A stretch of DNA of 64,000 bases, taken from contig JAYTOK010000135.1 of the NCBI GenBank assembly GCA_043747835.1, forward strand, positions 55,576-119,575, in the 5' to 3' direction. The DNA comes from CADEED01 sp043747835 (GTDB lineage: Bacteria > Pseudomonadota > Gammaproteobacteria > Steroidobacterales > Steroidobacteraceae). Below are positions 24,071 to 32,660 of this stretch, in pieces. Every line of letters begins with the position of its first letter. Within the stretch, counting starts at the first letter, position 1. The position numbers and the translations under genes were made by a program. Under the pieces are notes generated by a model, which had not been told where the DNA came from, did no database searches, and was given only the letters and a program-made list of their open reading frames with translations.

Positions 24071-25608
24071 GCAACGACGAGAAGTTAGGAAGCGCTGGTC
24101 CCGAAGGGAACAAGCCGGACGAGAACAAACTCATCGCCGAGCGGCGCGCGAAGCTCGCCGCATGGCGCGAGACGGCGAAGGCCGCGGGCATTCCGGCATT
24201 TCCCAACGACTATCGACGGGATGTGCTGGCGACGTTGCTCGCCGCCGAATACGGCGAGAAGCCCGCCGAGTGGTTCGACGCGAACCCCGTTCGCGTGAAC
24301 GTCGCGGGTCGCATGATGTTCCAGCGGATCATGGGCAAGGCGAGCTTCGCGAAGCTGCAGGACCGCACCGGGCAGATCCAGATCTTCCTGCAGCGCGACT
24401 TGCTCGGCGATGCATACGAAGCGTTCAAGAAATACGACGTTGGCGACATCCTCGCGGCCACCGGCGTGCTGTTCAAGACGAAGACGGGCGAGCTCTCCGT
24501 CCGCGTGGAAAACCTGCGGATGCTCACGAAGTCGCTGCGGCCGCTGCCCGACAAATGGCATGGCATGGCCGACGTCGACATGCGCTACCGCCAGCGCTAC
24601 GTCGACCTCATCGTCAACGAGCAGTCCCGCAACGTCTTCATCGTGCGCAACCGGATGCTGAAGTACCTGCGCGACTTCCTCGACTCGATGGATTTCCTCG
24701 AGGTCGAGACACCGATGCTGCAGACGATTCCGGGCGGCGCCGCGGCGCGTCCGTTCAAGACGCATCACAACGCGCTCGACATGGACATGTACCTGCGCAT
24801 CGCGCCCGAGCTCTATCTCAAGCGGCTGACGGTCGGCGGCTTCGAGCGTGTGTACGAGATCAACCGCAATTTCCGCAACGAGGGAGTGTCGACGCGGCAC
24901 AACCCCGAGTTCACGATGCTCGAGTTGTACGTCGCGTATGCCGACTACAACGACCTCATGATCATGGTCGAGCGCGCGATGCAGGGTCTCGCTGATGTGT
25001 GCCTGGGCCGGCGCGACGTCACCTATCAGGGCAAGTCGTACGACCTCAACAAGTCGTTCACGCGCATCACGGTGGAAGAGGCGGTCGCGAAGTACGCGCC
25101 GGGCTTCGATCGCGCTCGCGCGCGCGACCTGGACTATCTACGCGGCGAGCTCACCAGGCACGGCATCACGTTCAAGCCCGGCGACGGCGCGGGAAAGCTG
25201 CAGATCGAACTGTTCGAAAAGTTCGCGGAGGACCAGTTCGTCGACCCGACGTTCGCCTACGCGTATCCCGCGGAGGTGAGCCCGCTCTCGCGCGCGAACG
25301 ACAAGGATCCCTTCCTCACGGACCGCTTCGAGTTCTTCATTGCGGGTCGCGAGATCGCGAACGGCTTCTCTGAGCTCAACGACGCCGAAGATCAGGCGGC
25401 ACGCTTCCGCGCGCAGGTGGAGCGCAAGGACGCTGGCGATGACGAAGCCATGTATTACGACGCCGACTACGTGCGCGCACTCGAATACGGCATGCCGCCG
25501 ACGGCGGGGCTCGGCGTCGGCATCGATCGTCTCGTCATGTTCTTCACGGACTCGCCGTCCATCCGCGATGTGCTGTTGTTCCCCCACATGCGGCCGGAGA
25601 CCGAATAG
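24067..25608 (+). CDS. lysS: Lysyl-tRNA synthetase, class II
   Basis: LysRS charges tRNA-Lys. The 513-aa protein has the N-terminal OB-fold anticodon domain (VNVAGRMMFQRIMGKASFAKLQD) and class II motifs: motif 2 FRNEGVSTRHNPEFTMLE and motif 3 GLGVGIDRLVMFFTDSPSIRDV. The C-terminal LLFPHMRPE is canonical. The start is GTG at 24067, overlapping the prfB stop, and the first 35 or so residues are a Lys/Glu-rich extension typical of the family. prfB-lysS order matches many gammaproteobacteria. Confidence 0.97.
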   Translation: MSNDEKLGSAGPEGNKPDENKLIAERRAKLAAWRETAKAAGIPAFPNDYRRDVLATLLAAEYGEKPAEWFDANPVRVNVAGRMMFQRIMGKASFAKLQDRTGQIQIFLQRDLLGDAYEAFKKYDVGDILAATGVLFKTKTGELSVRVENLRMLTKSLRPLPDKWHGMADVDMRYRQRYVDLIVNEQSRNVFIVRNRMLKYLRDFLDSMDFLEVETPMLQTIPGGAAARPFKTHHNALDMDMYLRIAPELYLKRLTVGGFERVYEINRNFRNEGVSTRHNPEFTMLELYVAYADYNDLMIMVERAMQGLADVCLGRRDVTYQGKSYDLNKSFTRITVEEAVAKYAPGFDRARARDLDYLRGELTRHGITFKPGDGAGKLQIELFEKFAEDQFVDPTFAYAYPAEVSPLSRANDKDPFLTDRFEFFIAGREIANGFSELNDAEDQAARFRAQVERKDAGDDEAMYYDADYVRALEYGMPPTAGLGVGIDRLVMFFTDSPSIRDVLLFPHMRPETE

Positions 25609-25611
25609 ACC

Positions 25612-26424
25612 GTGACGATGCCGAACACCGAAGCACCGATCGGGGTGTTCGATTCCGGTGTCGGCGGTCTCACGGTGCTGCGCGCATTGATCGCGGAGCT
25701 GCCGCACGAGGATTTCCTCTACCTCGGCGACACCGCGCGGTTGCCGTACGGCACGAAGAGCGCCGAGACCGTGGCGCGGTATTCCGTGCGCGCCGCCGAG
25801 GCGCTCGTGGCGCGCGACGTCAAGGCGTTGGTGGTCGCCTGCAACACCGCGTCCGCGACATCGTTGCCGGGGTTGCGTGAGCGCTTTCCGTCATTGCCGG
25901 TGATCGGCGTCATCGAGCCCGGTGCGCGAGCGGCCTGCGACGCCACCACGACGGGCCGCATCGCCGTGCTCGCGACCGAAGGCACAGTGCAGGGCGGTGC
26001 ATACCAGCGCGCGATCGAGGCGCTGAAACCCGATGCTCACGTCACCCAGATCGCGTGCCAGATTTTCGTCGCCCTGGCGGAAGAGGGCTGGAGCGAGGGG
26101 CCAGCGGTCGAAGCGGTTACCGAGTGTTATCTCGCGCACCTCGATGCTCGCGTCGACACGGTCGTGCTCGGGTGCACGCACTTTCCGCTGCTGGTCGACG
26201 TCATTTCCCGGCGGCTCGGCCCCGCGCGCCGGGTCGTCGATTCCGCGGCGACGACCGCGCGCGCCGCGCAACGCACTCTCGCAACGCGGCAATTGGCGCG
26301 CACGACTCGTGGCGGTCAGGTCCGTCTGCTCGCCACCGACAGTCCCGAACGCTTCGCCCGCGTCGGTGCGAGATTCCTGGGCGGATCGATCGCGGCGCGC
26401 TCGGTGGAAGCAATTGATCTTTAG
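25612..26424 (+). CDS. murI: Glutamate racemase
   Basis: MurI makes D-glutamate for peptidoglycan. The two catalytic cysteines are C77 in VVACNTASATS and C188 in VLGCTHFPLL. GVFDSGVGGLTVLRAL and YLGDTARLPYGTKS complete the family pattern. The start is GTG 25612 or ATG 25618. The length of 270 aa is normal. It is 3 bp after lysS and likely co-transcribed. Confidence 0.96.
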   Translation: MTMPNTEAPIGVFDSGVGGLTVLRALIAELPHEDFLYLGDTARLPYGTKSAETVARYSVRAAEALVARDVKALVVACNTASATSLPGLRERFPSLPVIGVIEPGARAACDATTTGRIAVLATEGTVQGGAYQRAIEALKPDAHVTQIACQIFVALAEEGWSEGPAVEAVTECYLAHLDARVDTVVLGCTHFPLLVDVISRRLGPARRVVDSAATTARAAQRTLATRQLARTTRGGQVRLLATDSPERFARVGARFLGGSIAARSVEAIDL

Positions 26425-26478
26425 GAACTTTCCATAACACGGGTACACTTGGCGCCCGCAGACACAGGGTGCAAAGGG

Positions 26479-27360
26479 ATGGACCGGATGAGAGAACGAA
26501 CAGGCGTTGCCCACGATCGCGTCGTCGCACCGATCCGCTTCGGTTTCGCGGACACGCACTCCGGCCAACTCCACTTTCGCGCCTGTGGTGCCGGCCCCGA
26601 TATCGTTCTGCTGCCCTGGCTTCCGGCGAGTGGACGCATGTTCGAACACGTGATGCCGCATCTCGCGCGCGCGGGCTTTCGCGCCATTGCCTTCGACGTC
26701 GCGGGCTCGGGCCGTTCCCACAAGAACAATCGCAACTGGACCGTGCAGCAATACGCGGCGGACGTGCTCGAAGCCTGCAGCTCGCTGCACACCGTGCCGT
26801 ACACCGTGATCGGCGGACGATTTTCGGCGGCCGTCGCCGTCGATATGTTGTTGGCGTCGCCCGCGCAGGTGACGGGCGCCGTGCTCGACGGCGTGCCGGG
26901 GCTCGCCCCCGAAGAGCTGCGCAAGATGAACACCCCGACCACCGGCATATCTCCGAAGGTCGCCGCCGACGGCGCGCATCGCAGCTTCGCGTTCGACGTC
27001 GCGACGCGCACGCTCAAGGAGTGGGACCCATCCTTCGAACTCACGCAAGAATCGTTGCCGTTGGTTTACGAAACGCTGCGCGACTACCTGGAGCTCGGTT
27101 ACGACGCGATCGCCGCGGGTGTCGAGGCCGACGCGAAGAACGCGAAGCCGGCGCACGATGTGCTCGCGCGGCTCGGCGAGGTTTCGCAGCGCGTTCTCGT
27201 CATGACGTCGGACACCGATCTGCTCGCCGCCGCTTACAACCGCGCGCTGGAACGTGCGCGCAATTCGCGCGGCCACAAGTTCGCGGGAAATCACCCGATG
27301 CTGACACCGGCGCGCGCCGCCGAGTACTCGCAGGTCGTGGTTTCGTTCGCGCGCCGCTGA
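26479..27360 (+). CDS. Alpha/beta-hydrolase fold protein lacking the nucleophilic serine
   Basis: The fold is clear: LHFRACGAGPDIVLLPWLPASGRMF, a cap, AIAFDVAGSGRS, and a C-terminal GNHPMLTPARAAEY with the usual catalytic His position. SDTDLL supplies the acid position. At the nucleophile elbow the protein reads GGRFSAA, so Arg114 stands where Ser, Cys or Asp is expected and the GxSxG pattern is missing. It may be a pseudo-hydrolase or may use a different residue such as S116. Starts at 26479 or 26488 are both plausible; the latter has AAAGGG 9 nt upstream. It follows murI by 54 bp and ends convergently to ygfZ. Confidence 0.8.
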   Translation: MDRMRERTGVAHDRVVAPIRFGFADTHSGQLHFRACGAGPDIVLLPWLPASGRMFEHVMPHLARAGFRAIAFDVAGSGRSHKNNRNWTVQQYAADVLEACSSLHTVPYTVIGGRFSAAVAVDMLLASPAQVTGAVLDGVPGLAPEELRKMNTPTTGISPKVAADGAHRSFAFDVATRTLKEWDPSFELTQESLPLVYETLRDYLELGYDAIAAGVEADAKNAKPAHDVLARLGEVSQRVLVMTSDTDLLAAAYNRALERARNSRGHKFAGNHPMLTPARAAEYSQVVVSFARR

Positions 27361-27379
27361 GGCCAACTAATTCGCCCGG

Positions 27380-28225
27380 CTATCCGGGCAGGGCGTAAGG
27401 CAGAGGCCGCGGCTCGACAATCGGCGTGGCGCCCGGCTCGACATCCGCCGGCGCGGACGGGTCGTTGACGAACGGGCCCACCGCGAGAATTTCCTGACCG
27501 CCGTTTGCCCCTGGCGCCACGCGCACCACGATCAGGGATCTGCCGTCCGTCGAACGCGCCGCGGCTCCGGGCACCAGGCCGTTTCCGGAATGGAACCAGC
27601 GTTGCAGGCGGCGCTTCACGCGACCGCGGTAGTGCGCGCGCGCGATCACTTCCTGGCCCGTGTAACACCCCTTGTCGAAGGCGATCGCGCCTAACAAGTC
27701 GAGATTGAGCATCTGTGCGACGAACGATTCGCTCGTCGATGCATAGATCTGCGGAATTCCGGCCTCGATGTCGAGTCGCTCCCATGACTCGCGCGTGATA
27801 GCTCCATCGGTTGCGGCCTTCATTCCCACGACAAGCACACGACGGCCGCCCCAGGCAATCGCAGGCTTCGCCCCGAGCGCGACAGAGACTTCGGCCGTCG
27901 TGCCGATCAAGCCGCAGGTCAGGTCCTGCATGATGCTCACCTTCGCGCGGAGCACGTACTTGGCGAGTCGTCCCGCGACTGAAGGAATGAGCGCCGCAGG
28001 CATTACGGCGAGTAGTTCTTCGGGGGAGTTGCGCGTGAGAGCCAGCAGCGCGATGACGCGACCTTGCGGGTTGTGCAATCCGGCGAGCGTGCTTGAACCT
28101 TCGGTCAGCTTCTCAATGTCTGCCGACAACTGACCCTGCAGGAAACGTGCGGCATCGGGCCCGCGAAACGCGAGCACGCCCAATGCGTCGGTGCCGGTCG
28201 AAAGATCGATGCCGGTGATGCTCAT
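27380..28225 (-). CDS. ygfZ: Folate-binding Fe-S cluster assembly/repair protein YgfZ
   Basis: YgfZ is a GcvT-related, tetrahydrofolate-binding protein that supports the assembly or repair of certain Fe-S enzymes. The diagnostic motif KGCYTGQE is at residues 185-192, with the conserved Cys187. The N-terminal LAFRGPDAARFLQGQLSADI and DIEAGIPQI also match. The length of 281 aa is slightly below the E. coli protein. It is divergent from the sdh operon, whose product contains three Fe-S clusters, so a functional link is reasonable by inference. Confidence 0.93.
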   Translation of the reverse strand: MSITGIDLSTGTDALGVLAFRGPDAARFLQGQLSADIEKLTEGSSTLAGLHNPQGRVIALLALTRNSPEELLAVMPAALIPSVAGRLAKYVLRAKVSIMQDLTCGLIGTTAEVSVALGAKPAIAWGGRRVLVVGMKAATDGAITRESWERLDIEAGIPQIYASTSESFVAQMLNLDLLGAIAFDKGCYTGQEVIARAHYRGRVKRRLQRWFHSGNGLVPGAAARSTDGRSLIVVRVAPGANGGQEILAVGPFVNDPSAPADVEPGATPIVEPRPLPYALPG

Positions 28226-28280
28226 CTTTGTTTTTGCTGGGATTTCATGTGGTCGGATGCGGCCGATTCTGGCAGAATTC

Positions 28281-28481
28281 GTGCCCGTGCCGAATGCCCC
28301 TTCCGACGTAGTGTCTGCCAGCGCTTCCCCCAGGATTTCAACGAATCCGGAAGCGCAGCCGGGCGCGGCAACGGCGAATCACCCTCCTGACGACCGTCCC
28401 GCGGAGTTGGGCGGTCCCGCCGGCCCCGAACCCACTCGCTTCGGCGATTGGGAGAAGAACGGTCGCTGCATCGACTTCTGA
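28281..28481 (+). CDS. DUF1674 protein, succinate dehydrogenase assembly factor 4-like
   Basis: The last 25 residues, ELGGPAGPEPTRFGDWEKNG followed by RCIDF, are the DUF1674/SDHAF4 signature. In mitochondria SDHAF4 binds flavinated SdhA and aids complex II assembly. The gene is 3 bp upstream of sdhC. The N-terminal half is low-complexity. The start is uncertain: GTG 28281 gives 66 aa, ATG 28257 is the alternative, and anything before 28226 would overlap the divergent ygfZ start. Placement at the head of sdhCDAB supports the assignment. Confidence 0.85.
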   Translation: MPVPNAPSDVVSASASPRISTNPEAQPGAATANHPPDDRPAELGGPAGPEPTRFGDWEKNGRCIDF

Positions 28482-28484
28482 GCC

Positions 28485-28883
28485 ATGAGCCAACGCCCGC
28501 TATCCCCCCACATAGGCGTGTACAAATTCATGTACACGATGTCGCTGTCGATCCTGCACCGGATCACCGGATGCGTCGCGACCGTCGGTCTTCTCGCGTT
28601 CGTCTGGTGGCTGATGGCGCTCGCGTCGGGCCCCGACGCTTACGCGACGGCGATGCGCTGCCTCGGGTCGCCGTTCGGCAAACTACTGCTCGTAGGCTTC
28701 ACATTCTCTTTCATCTACCACTTCTGCAACGGCGTCCGGCACCTCGTGTGGGATACCGGCCGCGGTCTCGAGCGTGCGCAGGCGCGCGCGAGTGGGGCGG
28801 TCGTGATCGTCGCCGCCGTGGTGCTCACGATCGTCGTGGTCTGGGCCGGCTGCCGCGCGATGGGTTTCACGGAGGCCGCATGA
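28485..28883 (+). CDS. sdhC: Succinate dehydrogenase cytochrome b556 subunit
   Basis: The 132-aa membrane anchor has three transmembrane helices (about 27-48, 66-83 and 106-126). It carries the quinone-site segment MSLSILHRITGC and the haem-ligand region FIYHFCNGVRHLVWDTG. It embeds complex II in the inner membrane and passes electrons to ubiquinone. The opening RPLSPHIGVYKFM is the usual family start. The stop overlaps the sdhD ATG (ATGA). Confidence 0.96.
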   Translation: MSQRPLSPHIGVYKFMYTMSLSILHRITGCVATVGLLAFVWWLMALASGPDAYATAMRCLGSPFGKLLLVGFTFSFIYHFCNGVRHLVWDTGRGLERAQARASGAVVIVAAVVLTIVVVWAGCRAMGFTEAA

Positions 28884-29257
28884 GTCTGCGAACTCCTCTC
28901 GGCAAGGTTCTTGGGTTAGGTTCGGCGGGCGAGGGCTCCGGCCACTGGTGGGTTCAACGTGTGACAGCCGTCGCGCTGCTGCCGCTGACGGTGTGGTTCG
29001 GAATCTCGCTGCTCACGCACACGCTGCAATCGTACGACGCCATGCGCGGCTGGATCGCCCAGCCCTGGGTCGCCGTGCTGACACTCGTGCTGGTGCTCAC
29101 TCTCGCGTGGCATTCGAAGCTCGGCGTCGAAGTCGTCATCGGAGACTACGTCCACGGCAAGGGCGCGAAGACTTCGCTGCTGCTGATCTCGACGTTCGTT
29201 CACGTGCTCGCGGCCGCCGCCGGCAGCTTCGCGATCCTCCTGCTGGCGCTCTCCTGA
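28880..29257 (+). CDS. sdhD: Succinate dehydrogenase membrane anchor subunit
   Basis: The 125-aa protein starts at the ATGA overlap with sdhC. It has three hydrophobic helices and the family elements SGHWWVQRVTAVALLPLTVW and LAWHSKLGVEVVIGDYVHG, which contribute the haem His and quinone-site Asp-Tyr. It pairs with SdhC to anchor SdhAB. A longer upstream open frame is a shadow of sdhC. The length is typical. Confidence 0.95.
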   Translation: MSLRTPLGKVLGLGSAGEGSGHWWVQRVTAVALLPLTVWFGISLLTHTLQSYDAMRGWIAQPWVAVLTLVLVLTLAWHSKLGVEVVIGDYVHGKGAKTSLLLISTFVHVLAAAAGSFAILLLALS

Positions 29258-29258
29258 C

Positions 29259-31043
29259 ATGAAAGATTACGAATTCATCGATCACACCTATGACGTCCTC
29301 GTGGTCGGCGCCGGTGGCGCGGGCCTGCGCGCGACGCTCGGGCTCGCGGAAGCGGGTCTGTCTACCGCCTGCATCACCAAGGTCTTCCCAACCCGCAGCC
29401 ATACGGTCGCCGCGCAGGGCGGCATCTCCGCCGCGCTCGGCAACATGGGCGAGGACGACTGGCGCTTCCATTTCTACGACACCATCAAGGGGTCGGACTG
29501 GCTCGGCGACCAGGACGCGATCGAGTTCATGTGCAAGGAAGCGCCCGCCGCGGTGATCGAGCTCGAGCACTACGGCGTGCCGTTCTCGCGCACCAACGAC
29601 GGCCGCATCTACCAGCGTCCGTTCGGCGGCATGACGACGCACTACGGCAAGGGCACCGCGCACCGCACCTGCGCCGCGGCGGACCGCACAGGTCACGCGA
29701 TGCTGCACACGCTGTATCAGCAGTCGATCAAGCACAACGCCGAATTCTTCATCGAATACTTCGCGCTCGACCTGATCATGCAGGACGGCGCGTGCCGCGG
29801 CGTCGTCGCGCTCGACATGGCGACCGGTCGCCTGCATCGATACCGCGCGCACACCGTGATCCTCGCCACGGGCGGCTACGGCCGCGCGTACTTCTCCTGC
29901 ACCTCCGCGCACACCTGCACGGGTGACGGCGGTGGCATGGCGCTGCGTGCCGGGCTGCCGATGCAGGACATGGAATTCGTGCAATTCCACCCGACGGGCA
30001 TCTACGGCTCCGGCTGCCTCATCACGGAAGGCTCGCGCGGTGAGGGCGGGTACCTCACGAACTCCGATGGCGAGCGATTCATGGAGCGCTACGCGCCCAA
30101 CGCCAAGGACCTCGCATCCCGTGATGTCGTGTCGCGTTCCATGACAGTCGAGATCCGCGAAGGCCGTGGCGTCGGCAAGGACAAGGATCACATCTATCTA
30201 CACCTCGAGCACCTGGGCCCCGAGGTGATCCACGCGCGCCTGCCGGGCATCGCCGAGACCGCGCGCATCTTCGCGGGCGTCGACGTCAACAAGGATCCGA
30301 TCCCCGTGCTGCCGACCGTCCACTACAACATGGGCGGAATCCCGTGCAACGTGCACGGTGAGGTGGTCACGGTGAAGGACGGCAACCCGGATACCGTCGT
30401 CCCCGGCCTCATGGGCGTGGGGGAGGCTGCGTGCGTTTCCGTGCATGGCGCGAACCGCCTCGGCAGCAACTCGCTGCTCGATCTCGTCGTGTTCGGCCGC
30501 GAAGCGTCGCGCCACGCGGCGACCGTCGTGAAGCCGGGCGAGCGTCATCAACCGCTCGCCAAGGACGCGGGCGATTTCGCCGTCGCGCGCCTCGACAGGC
30601 TCCGCAATGCGAAAGGCTCGCGCGCGACCGCGGACATTCGTCTCGAGATGCAGAAGACGATGCAGCGCGACGCCGCGGTGTTCCGCACGGGCCAGACATT
30701 GAAAGAGGGGGTTGAAGCGCTCTCGAAAACGCACGCATCGTTCGTCGACGTGCGCGTCGCGGATCGCGGCCTCATCTGGAACACCGATCTGATCGAGACG
30801 ATCGAGCTCGACAATCTTCTCGGTCAGGCGATGGCGACCATCGTCAGCGCGGAGAACCGCAAGGAAAGTCGTGGCGCGCACGCGCGCGAGGATTTCCAGG
30901 ACCGTGACGATGTGAACTGGCAGAAGCACACGCTGTGCTGGGTCGACGACGCCGGCAAGACGCGCATCGATTACCGCCCCGTGCACATGAACACGCTCAC
31001 GACGGACGTCGAGCCGATCCCGCCGAAGGCGAGGACATATTGA
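29259..31043 (+). CDS. sdhA: Succinate dehydrogenase flavoprotein subunit
   Basis: SdhA oxidises succinate to fumarate in the TCA cycle on the cytoplasmic face of the inner membrane. The dinucleotide-binding VVGAGGAGLRATLGLAE, the covalent-FAD region TRSHTVAAQGGISAALGN (His within SHT), the active-site FHPTGIYGSGCLITEGSRGE and HGANRLGSNSLLDLVVFG are all intact in the 594-aa protein. It follows sdhD by 1 bp. SdhE and the DUF1674 product encoded in the same operon are expected to help its flavinylation and assembly. Confidence 0.98.
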   Translation: MKDYEFIDHTYDVLVVGAGGAGLRATLGLAEAGLSTACITKVFPTRSHTVAAQGGISAALGNMGEDDWRFHFYDTIKGSDWLGDQDAIEFMCKEAPAAVIELEHYGVPFSRTNDGRIYQRPFGGMTTHYGKGTAHRTCAAADRTGHAMLHTLYQQSIKHNAEFFIEYFALDLIMQDGACRGVVALDMATGRLHRYRAHTVILATGGYGRAYFSCTSAHTCTGDGGGMALRAGLPMQDMEFVQFHPTGIYGSGCLITEGSRGEGGYLTNSDGERFMERYAPNAKDLASRDVVSRSMTVEIREGRGVGKDKDHIYLHLEHLGPEVIHARLPGIAETARIFAGVDVNKDPIPVLPTVHYNMGGIPCNVHGEVVTVKDGNPDTVVPGLMGVGEAACVSVHGANRLGSNSLLDLVVFGREASRHAATVVKPGERHQPLAKDAGDFAVARLDRLRNAKGSRATADIRLEMQKTMQRDAAVFRTGQTLKEGVEALSKTHASFVDVRVADRGLIWNTDLIETIELDNLLGQAMATIVSAENRKESRGAHAREDFQDRDDVNWQKHTLCWVDDAGKTRIDYRPVHMNTLTTDVEPIPPKARTY

Positions 31044-31058
31044 TTATGGAAGACTGGA

Positions 31059-31847
31059 ATGGTTGAGTTGACGCTGCCCGCCAATTCGAAGATCGACAAG
31101 TCTGCTGGCCAGACACACAAGGCGCCGGCCGGTGCGAAACGCGTGCGCAAGTTCGTCATCTACCGCTTCGATCCGCACAGCGGCAAGAACCCGCGCATGG
31201 ACACTTACGAAGTGGACATGGATTCCTGCGGCCCGATGGTTCTCGACGCGCTGATCAAGATAAAGAACGAGATCGACTCCACGCTCACATTCCGCCGCTC
31301 CTGTCGCGAAGGCATCTGCGGAAGCTGCGCGATGAACATCGGCGGCACCAACACACTCGCGTGCACGAAGGCGTGCAGCGAAGTGAAGGGCGACGTGAAG
31401 ATCTATCCACTGCCGCACATGCCGGTGGTGAAGGATCTCGTGCCCGACCTGACGAATTTCTACGCGCAGTACGCGGCGGTGAAGCCGTGGCTGCAGGCGC
31501 GCACGCCCGCACCGCCGGATCGCGAACGCCCGCAATCTAAGGAAGACCAGGAGAAGATCGACCGCCCGTCGGCCTGCATCCTGTGCGCGTGCTGCTCGAC
31601 CTCCTGCCCGAGTTACTGGTGGAACAGCGACCGTTATCTCGGGCCCGCGGCGCTGCTCGCGGCGTATCGCTGGATCATCGATTCGCGGGACGAAGCGACC
31701 GGCGAGAGACTCGACGAGCTCGAGGATCCGTTCCGGCTGTATCGCTGCCACACGATCATGAACTGCACCGAGGCCTGCCCGAAGGACCTCAATCCCGCGA
31801 AGGCGATCGCGGAGATCAAGAAGATGATGATTGAACGACAGCACTGA
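31059..31847 (+). CDS. sdhB: Succinate dehydrogenase iron-sulfur subunit
   Basis: SdhB carries electrons from FAD to quinone through three clusters. The 2Fe-2S ligands are in CREGICGSC and the following LAC; the 4Fe-4S ligands in CILCACCSTSCPSYWW; and the 3Fe-4S ligands in CHTIMNCTEACPKDLNP. The 262-aa length includes an N-terminal extension of about 25 residues rich in Lys and Ala before the ferredoxin fold. sdhE begins inside the last codons. Confidence 0.98.
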   Translation: MVELTLPANSKIDKSAGQTHKAPAGAKRVRKFVIYRFDPHSGKNPRMDTYEVDMDSCGPMVLDALIKIKNEIDSTLTFRRSCREGICGSCAMNIGGTNTLACTKACSEVKGDVKIYPLPHMPVVKDLVPDLTNFYAQYAAVKPWLQARTPAPPDRERPQSKEDQEKIDRPSACILCACCSTSCPSYWWNSDRYLGPAALLAAYRWIIDSRDEATGERLDELEDPFRLYRCHTIMNCTEACPKDLNPAKAIAEIKKMMIERQH

Positions 31848-32076
31848 TCTCCGCCGGCTCGAATGGCGTTGCCGGCGCGGCATGAAAGAGCTGGACTTGC
31901 TGCTCGTGCGTTACCTGCGTCGCCGCTACGAATCCGCGCCAAGCGATGAACGCGTTGCGTTCGCGGAGTTTCTCGAATTGCCCGACCCTGATATTGCGCG
32001 GTATCTCATCGCAGGCGATGTCCCAGACGATCCGCGCCACGCCGCGCTCTGCCGGTTTCTCGTCCAGCCGGATTGA
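31831..32076 (+). CDS. sdhE: FAD assembly factor SdhE
   Basis: The 81-aa protein carries RCRRGMKELDLLL, the conserved RGMxELD motif needed for covalent flavinylation of SdhA. The start is TTG at 31831, which overlaps the sdhB end by 17 bp; an in-frame stop lies just upstream and no ATG before the motif exists. The next ATG (31882) would delete half the motif, so TTG is preferred. It is followed by ygfX with overlap, the standard sdhE-ygfX pair. Confidence 0.92.
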   Translation: MNDSTDLRRLEWRCRRGMKELDLLLVRYLRRRYESAPSDERVAFAEFLELPDPDIARYLIAGDVPDDPRHAALCRFLVQPD

Positions 32077-32512
32077 TCTCCTGCCGTCGCGTCGCGCCGC
32101 CTCTGCGTGGCTCGCCTGGCTCGCGCTCGTCTGCGGGATCACGCTGTGCGCCGTCGCGCTGCCATTGATTGTCCGCATGGCGGTCTGCGTGCTCGTCGCC
32201 GCGCCGGGAATCCGGACGGTGCGTTCGTTCGTGATGCTGAGTGGAGCGCAGGGCGTGCGCGCCATCGAATGGACTGGCTCCACGCTGACTATTCGCATGG
32301 GACCGGAACGCCGGCCGCTCGCCGCGACCTGGGGAACCGGATCTTTCCGCCCAGGCCGACATTGGCTCGCGTTGACCTTCGACACACCGGCCGGCAGACG
32401 GCAGGTGCTGGTCGACGGGCGATATCAGGACGCCCGGGCGTTCAGGCGCCTCTGTCGCGAGTTTTCCCGCGGTTTGAAGGGCAGCTCGCGGCGGGATTCC
32501 CGGACTAGCTGA
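32018..32512 (+). CDS. ygfX: YgfX/CptA family membrane protein
   Basis: The start at ATG 32018 lies inside sdhE in another frame. After a short leader, IDLLPSRRAASAWLAWLALV begins the first of two adjacent transmembrane helices (about 27-75 of 164 aa), followed by a cytoplasmic beta-rich domain (WTGSTLTIRMGPERRPLA, RQVLVDGRYQDARAFRRLC). This is the YgfX pattern: a small inner-membrane partner of SdhE, described in E. coli as a toxin-like inhibitor of cell shape proteins. The start could lie slightly downstream. Confidence 0.82.
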   Translation: MSQTIRATPRSAGFSSSRIDLLPSRRAASAWLAWLALVCGITLCAVALPLIVRMAVCVLVAAPGIRTVRSFVMLSGAQGVRAIEWTGSTLTIRMGPERRPLAATWGTGSFRPGRHWLALTFDTPAGRRQVLVDGRYQDARAFRRLCREFSRGLKGSSRRDSRTS

Positions 32513-32603
32513 TACCATCCACGGCAACCGGCCCTATCGCGGCCACAAGGTTTGAAGTGCGTCACGCGCCGTTGAAAATCATTCGACTAGACCCGTCCGG
32601 AAA

Positions 32604-32633
32604 GGAAACTTTCGCGGTCGTTCAGGGTCTATT
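32604..32633 (+). promoter_or_regulatory. Candidate sigma-E autoregulated promoter upstream of rpoE
   Basis: GGAAACTT at 32604-32611 resembles the ECF sigma-E -35 (GGAACTT) with one extra A, and TCTATT at 32628-32633 is a plausible -10 after a 16-bp spacer. It sits 28 bp before the GTG of rpoE, where an autoregulated promoter is expected in this operon. Confidence 0.6.
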
Positions 32634-32660
32634 CAGCCAGTCAGTCACCGGGGTGATCTG

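Noticed and set aside
26424..26430. GGAACTT upstream of the hydrolase gene as a sigma-E promoter
   Set aside because: The -35 word is perfect, but no sigma-E -10 such as TCTGA or TCTAT follows at 16-17 bp.
25891..27366. 491-codon minus-strand frame over murI and the hydrolase gene
   Set aside because: Antisense to two genes with clear motifs; no domain recognised.
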